Part shown: piece after piece, positions 51,108 to 62,616 of the stretch | How the letters are laid out: each line of letters begins with the position of its first letter | Numbering within the stretch: position 1 is the stretch's first letter | Assembly (NCBI GenBank): GCA_003991915.1 | Contig: RQTK01000080.1 | Coordinates: 324,099 to 388,098 of the forward strand | From: Elysia chlorotica | Taxonomy: Eukaryota; Mollusca; Gastropoda; Plakobranchidae | Length of the DNA stretch: 64,000 nucleotides | Direction: 5' to 3' | Translations under genes and position numbers: made by a program | Notes under the pieces: model-generated | Told to the model about the DNA's origin: nothing | Databases searched by the model: none | What the model saw: only the letters and a program-made list of their open reading frames with translations

Positions 51108-52349
51108 CTGGGAGACAAAAGTTTATTATGTTATGAGTTAACGAAACATATCTATTAGCCATGCCGATCGGCAGTGTATGAAGACAACATGAAATAGTAT
51201 TATAACCATAATTGCAATGGAAAAAATACATGATGTAGTAGAATTCAACATGTTTACTTGGATTGTGTGAAAATTTTCTTGTGAAATTAGTGCCGAAGGG
51301 GGGAAAGATAAAAGCCTGATAATGGATATCCGGGAATTCGGCTGATTAAAATGTTCATGTCGTTTCTTTTTTGTTATATTAATTAAAAAATAATTACTTT
51401 TAAGAAATAATTCTCCAATAACACCAGGCCTACAATAATGGCTTCAGCGAATTAAAGTCTTGGTATATCTGAGATGGTTAGTGCAAGATGCGTAAAATTA
51501 TAAAAAGTAAAATGTGCTCTTTCTATATGACGAGGGCGACAGTAAATGATGTCCTTCGTGTTTAACAGGCTTGAGGCTTCAAGCACGTAAACAAAAAATG
51601 GGTGCACACTTGCGTCAAGATAGATTTCAGGTAGATCTAATGTGAGCAATGAATATGGCGATGTTTATGCAGCAATAAATTGGTATGATAAACGCTGAAA
51701 ACAGGAGTCCGGATATAAGCAGTTATCCTATCTTAATTTTCCGAAAGAAACTGATGAGGCTAGGTAAGCTATAAACTAATCTTTATAGATCGGTAGGCCT
51801 ACACGTAGGCCCATATTACGAAAGCGCATGCACAATATCGAATGGATCTACAAGTTCTAGCCAGAGAAAGAGATGTGGAGCACATCTGCAGGGATAAGAC
51901 AAAGGGAATAAAATTTAAATATAATTATCGTATCGTTTCATTCGAATCCAACGTTCCAATAGAAAAATATTTCATGGGATTGTGAAAAAATACACCCCAA
52001 AAACAGGGTTTTTTTTTAATCAAGCAATTCATAGAAAGTGTATCACAGCTCCAAAATAAATGGGCAAATCTTATCATTGAGCACTAAAACGGAAGAACGT
52101 TCCGACTGTTTTTTTCAAGTCCCTAACCCACCACCATTTATGAGTAACGATGAAAAACGATCTCCCAAAGAGTGCGAATTTTAAGTCAGCGTTCAAGTAA
52201 ACAAATGTATGCATCACACAAGCTATACACAAAGCAAAAAACCCTCCTGAAATGCCATGAAACTGAGTTTGTAAAGAAGAGAGGAAATTTATAGTTAAAG
52301 AACTACACAACTATCGCCCGTCTAGAACAGCACGCTTTGTAATTAAATA

Positions 52350-52492
52350 CGAGGGCAGGCTGATAAATAAGGGCCGTTTTTGAATAACTTTTTATTTGAA
52401 GGACTACAGAAGCAAGTTACACATCAAATGAAAGCTTAGAGTCTCACCTATCTGATGAACTATCATTTTTCAACACTTTTGAAACACTTTGA
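52350..52492 (-). mobile_element. Mariner terminal fragment (3' end)
   Basis: Starts TACGAGGGCAGGCTGATAAA, a mariner-like terminus at a TA dinucleotide. It then matches the reverse complement of the 3' end of the mariner at 22680-22760 (AAGCAAGTTACACATCAAAT, GAAAGCTTAGAGTCTC). The same element family is therefore present in introns of both genes. Confidence 0.75.
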
Positions 52493-52999
52493 AAACCATG
52501 ACTGGCCACGGCCTGTTAATTAAAGATACACCGGTAGTACAAAACGAACGATCATATGCAGATAAATTGAACAACCTTTACTGTCGTTTTGACTGCCAAG
52601 ATTTCAATATAGAGCATGGGGAGTTAAGAGTTAAGAGCGCAGTTTATGAAAGACTAAAGATAATCATTATGGGTGTGTGGATCTCGAGGAAACGTCGGTG
52701 ACGTGTCAGTTCATAAACGTAAATGTAATTGTAAACAAAAGTTGTGGTCATGATGAGGTTAAGTGGACAATTCTGAAACTGTGTTACTAGCAGTTAGCAC
52801 CGATATTTACATAAATTTTCATGTCATTGCAAACACACACACACACACACAATACCAACATGGTGGAAAACTTTGGAAATTATACCTGTCACGTGTCGTC
52901 CAACAGAAGGATCTAAGACATGTTGCTCTTACATAATTTATATTGTTTTTAAATGTTTTAAAAAGCTGGTATTGAGATATCTCTTAACAGGTACAAATG

Positions 53000-53475
53000 A
53001 ACAGCTTGATTTTTGCCTATAAAGAAAGAAGAAATGTTGAAGATGTTGTGTTAACGTTTTTAAATACTGTCCTAAAAAATCTTGAGACACTTAGAGTTTT
53101 TGCTACAAGTTTATTTGTTGATTTTTCGTATGCTTTTAATACTATCGAATCCCATCTTATGGTGGAAATTGTATGACTTGCATGTTGATGTCAATGTTAT
53201 CGCATGGATTTTTTTTTTATTTTCTTACAATGAGACCACAATATGTTAATATAAATGGTGTTAGATCTAAAACTATTTTTACAAACACGAGGGCACCGCA
53301 AAGCTGCGTGCTTTCATCAATTTTATGCACTGCCTACACCGATGACTACCAGACAATAGGCATAAACACACAATTACATGTAATTAAATTTGCGGGCAAC
53401 TCTTGCCTAATCGGAACAATAACAAACCACGTAGATTTTCACTTTGAAGAAATAAACAAATTTGTGTCATAGTGC
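53000..53475 (+). mobile_element. LINE reverse transcriptase fragment, inactivated
   Basis: The + strand encodes FAYKERRNVEDVVLTFLN and ATSLFVDFSYAFNTIESHLM, then, in another frame, RPQYVNINGVRSKTIFTNT and IKFAGNSCLIGTITN. These are RT domain blocks of a jockey/CR1-like LINE. The usual FADD catalytic box reads FAGN, and there are stops and a frameshift, so it is dead. Confidence 0.85.
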
Positions 53476-53813
53476 GAGATTACTTTTTTAAATTTGAACA
53501 TTAAGAAAACAAAGAGACGGTTTAAAAAAAATTTAGACGCAACGACGCACCTGCTCTAACACAGCTTAAATTAAATATGTAAAGTTGAAGTTGACACATA
53601 CAAAATCTCGGCGTCACCATTGTTTGTAAACATTCTTTTACCACATATGTTGAAATCCTGATTTAAAAACCTAATCAACGACAATACTTTTAAAGGAAAT
53701 TAAAGTCTTTCAATGTCGACTACAATATTATGAAAACAATTTTTTTTTTATGTCTCCCGAATCCAAAGTTTAATATGTTTTGGAATTACATGTTATGCAG
53801 TTAGTTTTTGAGT

Positions 53814-54751
53814 TTAAGCCTCTGGATTCTCTATGGAACATAGGGCCGCAGCAAATCCCCTCCACCGAACTCGGTTCTGGCTGGTCTTCTTCAGCTCGGC
53901 CCATGTATTACCAGCGGCTTTTTTTTTCGGCATCAGTGCTTCGCCGCCAAGTCTGCTTCGAAGGGTTGACCTTGCCTTTACCTTTACCTTTACTCCAGGG
54001 TTTGCCTTGGGATGTTTGGTGCAGGCTTTCGAAGTGTGTGGGCTATCCAGCCCCATTTGCGCTTTCTGATCTCCGTCTTGATGGGGGTTTACTTCGTTCT
54101 GCCCCACAGTTCTTTGTTCGGGAAAACTTCAGTCCACCTAACGCTGAGGACTTTCCTGAGGCACCTGTTGATGAGTGATGGAAGTTTATGGCCGTTGGTC
54201 TTGAAATATAAAGAGATAAGTTACCTTGAAACAAGCAAAATTGCGATATCACCGGTTTTTCCATTGAACCCTTCGATTTCCTTCGAGTTAAATCTTTCAG
54301 TGAGAATTCTTGGTGATACAGGTTTCCGGGACAATCGTGCCCATGTTGCCTCGGGTGTCATAAGTAATGCGACTCCATTTGTGTGTGCTTGACCTTCTTC
54401 ATTTCCAGAATGTCTAGTCTCGTTCTTCCCGTCCCTGTCCATCTCGTCTCACAGATGCCCAATATCTTCAATCAATTCGTACCTGTTCATTGACAGACAA
54501 ACTTGTGCAGTTCTCTCAGTTTCATGCAGGGTTCTGATATTCCAGGTCCCTATCCTGGTCTTGGGCTTGGTCGTCAGAAGAGTTGTCGGCACACCAGCTT
54601 CCCTAGGGATTTCACTGGTGCACATCATGAGCTCTACAGCAGTCCTCCTCAAACAAACAAGTTTTGTAGATATCTGTTGCGGTTTCTGCAACAGTGTTTT
54701 TCTGTTGTTGTTTTTTTTTTTACGAGACGAGGTTGTTGGCCCCCTGCCCAA
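53814..54751 (-). mobile_element. RTE-like LINE with internal deletion
   Basis: The minus strand begins with an APE-type endonuclease start (TRIGTWNIRTLHETERTAQV), continues with NGVALLMTPEATWARLSRKP, and then jumps to the C-terminal end (SQNRVRWRGFAAALCSIENP). The reverse transcriptase is missing although both ends remain. Several frames are used, so the copy is non-functional. Its (A)n-like tail is not clear. Confidence 0.75.
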
Positions 54752-56083
54752 CCCCCAATCTGGAGGGCCAGTGAGTTCTCTTAATCTGGTCTCTACCTTT
54801 CGATCTGTCTGGCTTGGTGAACCTACCAGGAAACGAATCTCCAGCCAGCAAAGCTCTAGAAATCATTGAGACACGCAAGCCGCAAGGTGTCACTCTTTGG
54901 GAATATGTTATGCAGGGAACCTATCATAAACCCACTCTCAAAGAGTAGACAAATTATGAAAGAAAGCCTCCCAAATTATTGACTGTGAACTTACCCCTTT
55001 CAAAGACGCTAAATGTCAGACGTGAACCACCTTCTTCATAGTGAATATGAAACATTACAAAGAAGCAACAGATTAACTTTAAAAAATGCCCAGAATGGAC
55101 AGATATAAAACCTCGTTTGTACCAGCCTCCATCAGATTGTTACCGTACAAATATTATGCTTTACTTAGCGGAGTTGTGTTTGTTTGGATGTGTATGCGTA
55201 AAGAGGTATGATTTTCTAAATAATAATTACGTGTGTTTGACAGTACTGTGTAAAATTTCAACAATGTTACACGTGAATGTAAAATGATTTTTTTATCATT
55301 ATTTTTTTGCTCGCATATGTATAACGGGTGTGATATTGAGTCGAATGTATTATTGTGCGACCAAAAAAAATTCCCTTTGGGATAATAAATGCTTATCCTA
55401 TCATATCTTATCTTAAAAACAAATTTATGTTGTAACTTCAATTTGTAAGCTAACTGATCTTTTTACGTCAACAATATTGTCTCCATTGTATTATTCATTT
55501 TTTTTGTTACGTACAACAAAACAATGTCATAATTATTTAAACTTTAAAAAAAACTCAAGGTTCAAGTAATTTTTCAGTAATAAGTTACCTTGCTATAATG
55601 TTATTGTTCTGATTTTGTTTCCCTTTTCACATCAAAAGAGTCCTTGTTTATCAGAGATTAATTTATCGAGGGCGTTGAATTGCTCGTGTCATTGTCGAGA
55701 ACTTTATTACGAAAGATAAAACGGATGCATATCAGATGAATAAATTATTATTGATTATAGGTTTCATTAAAATATAATAAGGAATGAGGAAATAGAGAAC
55801 AAGTGAGCGAAGAAACAACAACAAAAAAGAAAAACTACGAGAGGGTATTTAATTGATAAAATAAAAAGGGAAAGAAAATAGAAGATCATTGAGAAAGCCA
55901 CACAATAAAGAGTGGGGGGGATGCAAGTTTAGTGGCTGTTAAAGAGTATGGGAGCACCAACAACTTGGTCGCTTGGTGCTCTGGGTAGTCGAGCAGAAGT
56001 TGTGCAGTTCATTGAAACCTTATAGGGAGGGGGCATTACACAAAGCAAAACAAAAATAAACAGTCAAATGCAGTGCAGCGATA

Positions 56084-56326
56084 GTGGCACTTGCTTTAAA
56101 CCATGAAGGCATTATTTTTTCCAATCACGATGGCTATTGTTTCTTATCTGTCTTCCGACGTAGAACTGGACACATACAACTGAGACTCCATCTAAACATA
56201 ATACAAACTCAACGTCCCCCAATGTGCCCGCTGTGTGACTACATGCATGAATCGGAACACCACCTTTTCTTATGCCCTCAACTGGACGACTTAAGAACAT
56301 CCCTTCTTCCTCTGAGACCAAAATGA
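56084..56326 (+). mobile_element. LINE ORF2 C-terminal fragment
   Basis: The + strand encodes FRRRTGHIQLRLHLNIIQTQ then CPLCDYMHESEHHLFLCPQL, a C-x2-C...H...C knuckle as at the C-terminus of LINE ORF2. It sits in the K2P intron on the opposite strand to the gene. Distinct from the copy at 1829-2225 but of the same general type. Confidence 0.75.
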
Positions 56327-56420
56327 GATAGCATCCTCTACACAACTACCCAACAGCTAGAGAAACATGCATCTTTCACTGCATGACATTGGACCGAAGG
56401 GCGAAAGCCCATACGTTGCT

Positions 56421-56494
56421 GGATCAATAACAACAAAAGCAACAACAAAAACAACAACAACAACAAAAGCAACAACAACAACAACAACAACAAC
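56421..56494. repeat. (CAA)n microsatellite abutting a K2P splice donor
   Basis: CAA/AAC trinucleotides ending about 15 bp from the K2P donor at 56508-56509. Confidence 0.95.
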
Positions 56495-56509
56495 ATCTTA
56501 TTAGCTTAC

Positions 56510-58292
56510 CTCTTGCCCAATAGTTCTGGCCTTGTTGATATTATTTGTAAAGTAACTGGTGACTTCATTGAGTACGCTTGACATGAGACTCAGTCCAATA
56601 AAGATGTATGGAAGCATGACAAGGAAGACATATTGGTTATACGGCACCACGTCACCGTAACCTATAGTTACCATGGAGATGTACAAAAACCAGATAGCGT
56701 CAAGAACATCAAGGTCGTCAGAAAACTTTGCTAGAGCTACGGCCCCGCTCACAATATACACACATGTAATGAAAATTGTTGCCATAACAGGCGCTGCTTC
56801 CTCTTCTTCCTCCTCATCGTCGTCGTCATCGACATCAACTGGATGGTCCCCTTTCTTATCTTTTGCGTCAGAGGTTTTTGTAGTGGCGGACGTGTCTTCA
56901 GCGGACGTGTCTCCAGTGGTAGTAGTTTCAGTGACACCTGTCGTGGCCTCGGTAGTTACCTCTCCATAAAATGACGCATCCCCTTCAACATAGTCTTGGT
57001 CCGTCCCTGTAAAAGGAGTGGCCGAAGTGTCAGTCGTTGGTTCTTCAGCAGCACCATGGTTGTTGCGATTCATGTACTGTTGATTGAGTCTAAAAGCAAC
57101 GGTGTTTTTCCCATTTTTGTTTTCTCCAAGTTTTGTATCGAATGATGAGTTCAAGAGATTTTCTTGATTTTGTTTATTAATTATACGCCAATTATTAGAC
57201 TTTTCGAATAAGCGTTTGCACTTTTCAGGGCCTATGACATTTATTTTTGACACTCGCCTTTTCTTTATGTTGAAAACGTTTGTCGTAACCTGTTCACGAT
57301 TCTTATTTACTTTGGTTGAGGGACAGAAACTTGGTGAGTTTTTGAGAGTTCGCATCAAATTGTGTAGAAACTTGCGGAGGATATTCCCAATGTAAATCCA
57401 TCTGAATGGACTAGCTAGGAAGAGAGCACTGATGAATTTAGGGGGGCAGCTGGTACGATAAGGAGCGCAGCTATGACTACTTACTTTGGTACCTGAAGAA
57501 TTGCGATTGGACAAAGATGAATCTAATTCAGTGCTATTCTCGCGCTTATGGTATGTTTTCATTATTTTAAAAACTGGTGTTTCTCGTGGAATTTTCTCTG
57601 AACATTTAGGAACACGCCTTACAAATTCAGAATGCGTACATCTTGTTAAATTACCACCTAGATACGTTTTTCTGTTCAATTCTAAGGGAGCTATCTGTTC
57701 ATTTTCTGAAATTAGTTTCTTTTTAGAAGAAGAGCTCATCTTTTTAAAATAATGAGACATATTACCGCCTTCCTTGCAACGTAGCCCAAATTGTTTACAA
57801 GCGCTAATAAATGCAGTTTTGTCGAAACAATAATATGATAAGTAACCTAACCAATAACAACTCAGACGCCTGCTGTAAAGCCTATCCGTCGAACTAAGCC
57901 TTTGGAAATGTTCATCAAGAGTTTCTTTCTGAATTTTGAGGCTTTGGTTGCTTGCTTTGTCAAGAGAGGTTCCCGGGATATTTTTTTCTGCTGTGTTGAT
58001 TTCTTTTTCGTGTTCATAATACTGTCCTGGCATGTTCAGACTACCCTGGTGATATTTACGAAACGTCTTTAGCTGAGCATCTTTGGTACTAGAAGCAACT
58101 GTTGGCGGATATGGTGTGAAATATAAAGAATCGACAGCCATACTGTTCCACAATAAATCATCATGCTTTCCGGAACCTGCACCACATTTGTATCCTCCGC
58201 TATTGTTGGAAGTCTCATTAGTTGTGTTTGAGATCGGTTTGCTTCCATCATCTTTCTTATCGTCTCTCTTCTTCTTCCTACATCGGCAACAT
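56510..58292 (-). CDS. K2P potassium channel, large exon: giant M2-M3 loop, M3, second pore (GYGD) and M4
   Basis: K2P channels carry background K+ current as dimers, each subunit M1-P1-M2-M3-P2-M4. This 1783-nt exon is open throughout (594 codons). It enters in phase 2 (acceptor CCTTTCAG) and leaves in phase 0 (donor GTAAGC after ...GQE). About 500 residues of hydrophilic loop come first: Cys/Lys-rich start (CCRCRKKKRDDKKDDG), a Lys/Ser-rich middle, a Thr/Ala/Asp/Glu-rich end and a run of Asp then Glu. Then follow M3 (MATIFITCVYIVSGAVALA), pore helix and filter (LYISMVTIGYGDVVPYN) and M4 (IFIGLSLMSSVL). Most K2P M2-M3 linkers are a few dozen residues; TRESK (KCNK18) is the known long-loop member, but shorter than this. 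PVFKIM is a 5-of-6 match to the calcineurin PxIxIT pattern and is not strong evidence. Confidence 0.92.
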
Positions 58293-58499
58293 CTGAAAGG
58301 TGATTTTTTAAATTAATAAAATAAAAGCAACTTCATGGTCAGATGCTTGTGATCTACCTTACCGCTCAGATAAGATATTTTATTTAGACCTATACTACAT
58401 GTATCAATAACAGATTATTATCGAGCATCACATCTAGCTATTTAACTTTAATGAAAAGAATGGAAAAGAGATTAATGCTGTGTTGCATGTCTGATTCGT

Positions 58500-60140
58500 T
58501 GCCGGCATTCAGGACGCAGTCATCAGCAAACAGGAAGTCACGTAGCCTGACCGCGTGGACTTTGGTCTTTGCCTGAAGACGTCGCGGGTTGTACAGCTCG
58601 CCATCTATTCTGTATCTAATGCCGATGCCTGGGGTGTCCGATGCAAGGACGCAGCCTTATTTCACTCCGTTGGAAACAGGAAAAGGCGTAGATGATTCTC
58701 CGTCATTAAAGTGGGCCTGCATGCCGTCATGGAACTGTCTTACCATCTGGATGAAGCAGTTGGAGCAGCCAAACTTGCTCATAATTTTCCAGAGACCTTC
58801 TCTGCTGACAGTGTCAAAGGCCTTCGTGAGATTGACGAATTTGGTGATAGCCTTGCCACTTGATAGCCTTGCCACTTGAAAGCTGGTCTATGGCTTTCTC
58901 TACTTCTGACTGGGTAGGGAGTGTATCCAGAGCGTAGTTGATGTCAACCTGGGGATTCTTTGATGTGTGACGCCCTGTTGAGTACACTCTCGAAGTGCTC
59001 AGCCCATCTCTTCAGGATTTGGGATTTCTCAGTGAAAAGTGTTGTCCCATCAGCGCTGAGGAGTGGAGAAGAGCAGGCAGGTTGGGGACCATACAGTGCC
59101 TTGATAGCATCGTAGAACCGCTATATGCCATTTCTGTCAGCGTAGCTCTGAATTTCGTCTACTTTCTCACTAAGCCAGGTATTCTTCATTTCACGAAGCT
59201 TGCGCTGGACCGTGCAGTAGAAGGCAGCTTTGAGACTTTGTGATTTGTGGTGTGTGTACGCTCTGAAGAGTCTGTTCTTTTGCTCGAGCATTCTCGTGAT
59301 TTCTTCGTTGTTTCATCAAACCAATCTTGATGTTTGCGCTTATTTGGACCGATAATTTCACTTGCTGCAGCGTAGACCGTGTCACGGAATCGAGACCAAG
59401 TTTCTTCGATGTTCTCTGTAATCTCTATGTGCTTGCTTTTCACATCCAATGAGTCCACTAGCTCCTCGCGAACGCTGCGCTTCTTCAACTGCAAAATGTT
59501 TGGGCGCTTGGGAGCTAGTTTTCCTTGTGGACGTAGCTTTGGGAGAATTCTGATCTTCATATTGGATATGATGAGATGGTGGTCAGACCAGCAGTCAGCG
59601 GCGTACACAACAACAAGTCACAAAGTCTCAAAGCTGCTTCTACTTGCACGGTCCAGCGCAAGCTTCGTGAAATGAAGAATACCTGGCTTAGTGAGAAAGT
59701 AGACGAAATTCAGAGCTACCTGACAGAAATGCATATAGCGGTTCTACGATGCTATCAAGGCACTGTATGGCCCCAACCTGCCTGCTTGGAAATATTGATA
59801 GAACTTCTACCTTGATCGGTGTTAGTCATAGTGGGAGCGTACGCGCTGATGACTGTGGCTGCCTTCTTATGTGCAGTGGCAGCTTAAGAGTCATGAGACG
59901 ACTGTTTACACCTGAGGGTAAACTGCTCAACTTGTTTATGAGTACGTTCTTCACTGTAAAACCAACACCGGCCTCATGTCGGTCTTCTTTGGCTCGCCCA
60001 CTACAGACGGACGTATATCCTGCTCCGAATTCTCTCAGCTGACCCTCTTCAGCAAGGCGAGTCTCGCTAAGCGCTGCAATGTCAACAATGTATCTGGCCA
60101 ACTCTCTACCACGCACGTTCCAGGTGCCAAAGAGGATAGG
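58500..60140 (-). mobile_element. APE-type LINE, rearranged copy A
   Basis: Minus-strand pieces in order: endonuclease (DIAALSETRLAEEGQLREFG, 60116-59826), linker region (WSDHHLIISNMKIRILPKLR, 59608-59186), RT start (FVNLTKAFDTVSREGLWKIM, 58875-58657). Between endonuclease and linker lies a segment (about 59598-59795) in the opposite orientation, reading VQRKLREMKNTWLSEKVDEI on the + strand, which duplicates 59062-59250. Frames are broken. The element is antisense-free, lying in the same orientation as the K2P gene inside its intron. Confidence 0.85.
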
Positions 60141-60867
60141 AGTCTTAATTTTTTTTTATTCTTATTGTTCTTACCGCTGTTATGAGATCCCTTCCAGCCG
60201 CGACTAGCTGGCCAGGGTTAGTTGAGGCAGACAATTTTGGGCACCTTTTCTAGTACGTTCCACTTGCTGCGGTGGTAAGCAGTGCGATCCTAACGAGGGC
60301 TGCTCAGTCGCTCAGGGGGCTGCCGGGTTTCTCTGCCGCCTCGATCCAGTGAAAAAACGACCATTTATTATAGCCTGAGCCGTCTGCGTGCAGGTCCGCG
60401 GCTACAGCTTCCAGTGTTTCCACACCTGCTGCTTCGTCGCTCGCCCATCGCCACAGAGCTTGGGGAAGATGATGGGTGGTGAAGAAGATGAATTGCGCGT
60501 GAGTTGGATTAAAGTGAGGGAGAGTTGCGCACGCCAACCTCACTCTTTATTTCCGCATTCGCCTAGGTCTAGTGGCAGGACAAAGTCCAGACAACTGGAA
60601 GTGAAATAGGGCGCAGTGGATTACCAGTGCGTCTTATGTGTCTTGTCGTGCTCTGTGCGCTCCACAAACGCATTGCTGGAATCGCCCTCCGGACCGTTGA
60701 CTACTCATGGATTCTTCCGCTCAGTCCGCCGGAGTCAGTCTTCGCATGCTTGGGTAGACAAGCCTTAACTCACCGAGGGTTTGAGACCTTCGGCTACCCT
60801 CATCTGGTTTAGCCCGCCAGTCGAAGCGGTGTGCCGGGGTGTGGTCGCTGCGCATGATACAGCTTCT
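60141..60867 (-). mobile_element. Insertion of about 720 bp in LINE copy A
   Basis: Copy B reads straight through GGAGTCTTAATTCTTGGAGC, while copy A is split there by about 720 bp beginning with a T-run on the + strand (a poly-A tail on the minus strand). That fits a retroposed element in minus orientation. The insert is GC-richer than the surroundings, with no recognised protein. Confidence 0.6.
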
Positions 60868-60945
60868 TGGAGCCACAGGTGAGAACTGAGTACCAAATAG
60901 GGACTGCTTCCAAGGAAACACTAGTGTCCGCAGTCCCTAAACACC
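60868..60945 (-). mobile_element. 5' end of LINE copy A
   Basis: TTGGAGCCACAGGTGAGAAC through CACTAGTGTCCGCAGTCCC; near-identical to 61790-61865 of copy B. It forms the extreme 5' segment before the minisatellite. Confidence 0.7.
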
Positions 60946-60949
60946 CGTA

Positions 60950-61407
60950 ACAACCCCAGTCATTACAGTCAACCACAGTGATTATAGATAATCTTCTGTA
61001 ACACCACAGTCACTATAGATAACCTATTGTTATACCACAGTCATCATGATAGACAACCTTTTGTAACACCACACTCAACATGCTGTAACACCACAGTCAC
61101 CATCATAGATAAAATACTGTAACACCGCAGTCACCGAGATGAATTAACTACTTAACACCACAGTCACCGTGATGGATAAACTACTGTAACACCACAGTCA
61201 CCATGATAGATTAACTACTGTGACACCACAGTCACCATGATAGATAAATTACTGTGACACTACAGTCACCATAGATATCCTGCTGTAATACCACAGTCAC
61301 CATGATAGCTAAACTACTGTAACACCACAGTCACCATGATAGATTAACTACTGTAACACCACAGTCACCGTGATAGATTAACTACTGTAACACCACAGTC
61401 ACCATGA
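60950..61407. repeat. 34-bp minisatellite array A, roughly 13 units
   Basis: Unit CACCACAGTCACCATGATAG plus ATTAACTACTGTAA, with frequent single-base variants and some shorter units at the left edge. Confidence 0.96.
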
Positions 61408-61419
61408 TTGTCAGAGAAT

Positions 61420-61865
61420 GGAAATCTTGATAGAACTTCTCCTTGATCGGTGTTAGTCATAGTGGGAGCGTACGCGCTGATGACTGTGGCTGCCTTCTTA
61501 CCGTGCAGTGGCAGCTTGAGAGTCATGAGACGACTGTTTACACCTGAGGGTAAACTGCTCAACTTGTTTATGAGTACGGGTACGTTCTTCACTGTAAAAC
61601 CAACGCCGGCCTCATGTCGGTCTTCTTTGGCTCGCCCACTACAGACGGACGTATATCCTGCTCCGAATTCTCTCAGCTGACCCTCTTCAGCAAGGCGAGT
61701 GTCACTAAGCGCTGCAATGTCAACATTGCATCTGGCCAACTCTCTACCACGCACGTTCCAGGTGCCAAAGAGGACAGGAGTCTTAATTCTTGGAGCCACA
61801 GGTGAGAGCTGAGTACCAAATAGGGACTGCTTCCAAGGAAACACTAGTGCCCGCCCTCCCTAAAC
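61420..61865 (-). mobile_element. LINE copy B, 5' fragment only
   Basis: An intact 5' endonuclease frame: KTPVLFGTWNVRGRELARCN, DIAALSDTRLAEEGQLREFG, KEDRHEAGVGFTVKNV and VISAYAPTMTN. It is cut off after that by the minisatellite at 61407-61420. It is very similar to copy A's endonuclease. Having only the 5' end is the opposite of normal LINE truncation, so it probably arose by segmental duplication. Confidence 0.85.
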
Positions 61866-61874
61866 ACCCGTAAC

Positions 61875-62607
61875 ACCCCAGTCATAACAGACAACCACAG
61901 TGATCATGGATAATCTTCTTTAACACCACAGTCACTATAGGTAACCTATTGTTATACCGCAGTCATCGTGATAGGCAACCTTTTGTAACACCACACTCAA
62001 CATCTGTAACACCACAGTCACCATGATAGATTAACTACTGTAACACCACAGTCAACGTGATAGATTAACTACTGTAACACCACAGTCACCATGATAGATT
62101 AACTACTGTAACACCACAGTCACCGTGATAGATTAACTACTGTAACACCACAGTCACCATGATAGATAAACTACTGTAACACCACAGTCACCATGATAGA
62201 TTAACTACTGTGACATCACGGTCACCATGATAGATAAATTACTGTGACATCACGGTCACCATGATAGATAAATTACTGTGACACAACAGTCACCATAAAT
62301 ATCCTGCTCTAATATCACAGTCACCATGATAGATAAACTACTGTAACACCACAGTCACCATGATAGATAAACTACTGTAACACCACAGTCACCATGATAG
62401 ATTAACTACTGTAACACCACAGTCACAGTGATAGATTAACTACTGTAACACCACAGTCACCGTGATGGATAAACTACTGTAACACCACAGTCACCATGAT
62501 AGATTAACTACTGTAACACCACAGTCACCGTGATGGATAAACTACTGTGACACCACAGTCACCATGATAGATAACCTGCTGTAACACCACAGTCACCATG
62601 ATAGAAG
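61875..62607. repeat. 34-bp minisatellite array B, roughly 21 units
   Basis: Same unit as array A; units near the right end are cleaner. The last unit ends about 8 bp from the K2P splice donor at 62615-62616. Confidence 0.97.
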
Positions 62608-62616
62608 ATGACCTAC

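Noticed and set aside
53780..54392. Overlapping + strand open frames of 78-132 residues
   Set aside because: The recognisable protein similarity is on the minus strand (LINE endonuclease and C-terminus); the + frames are shadows.
56673..56969. Ser/Val-rich + strand open frame
   Set aside because: Shadow of the Asp/Glu and Thr-rich K2P loop on the other strand.
60950..62607. Regular 34-bp spaced repeats resembling a CRISPR array
   Set aside because: Units are contiguous with no unique spacers and lie in an animal intron; it is a minisatellite.
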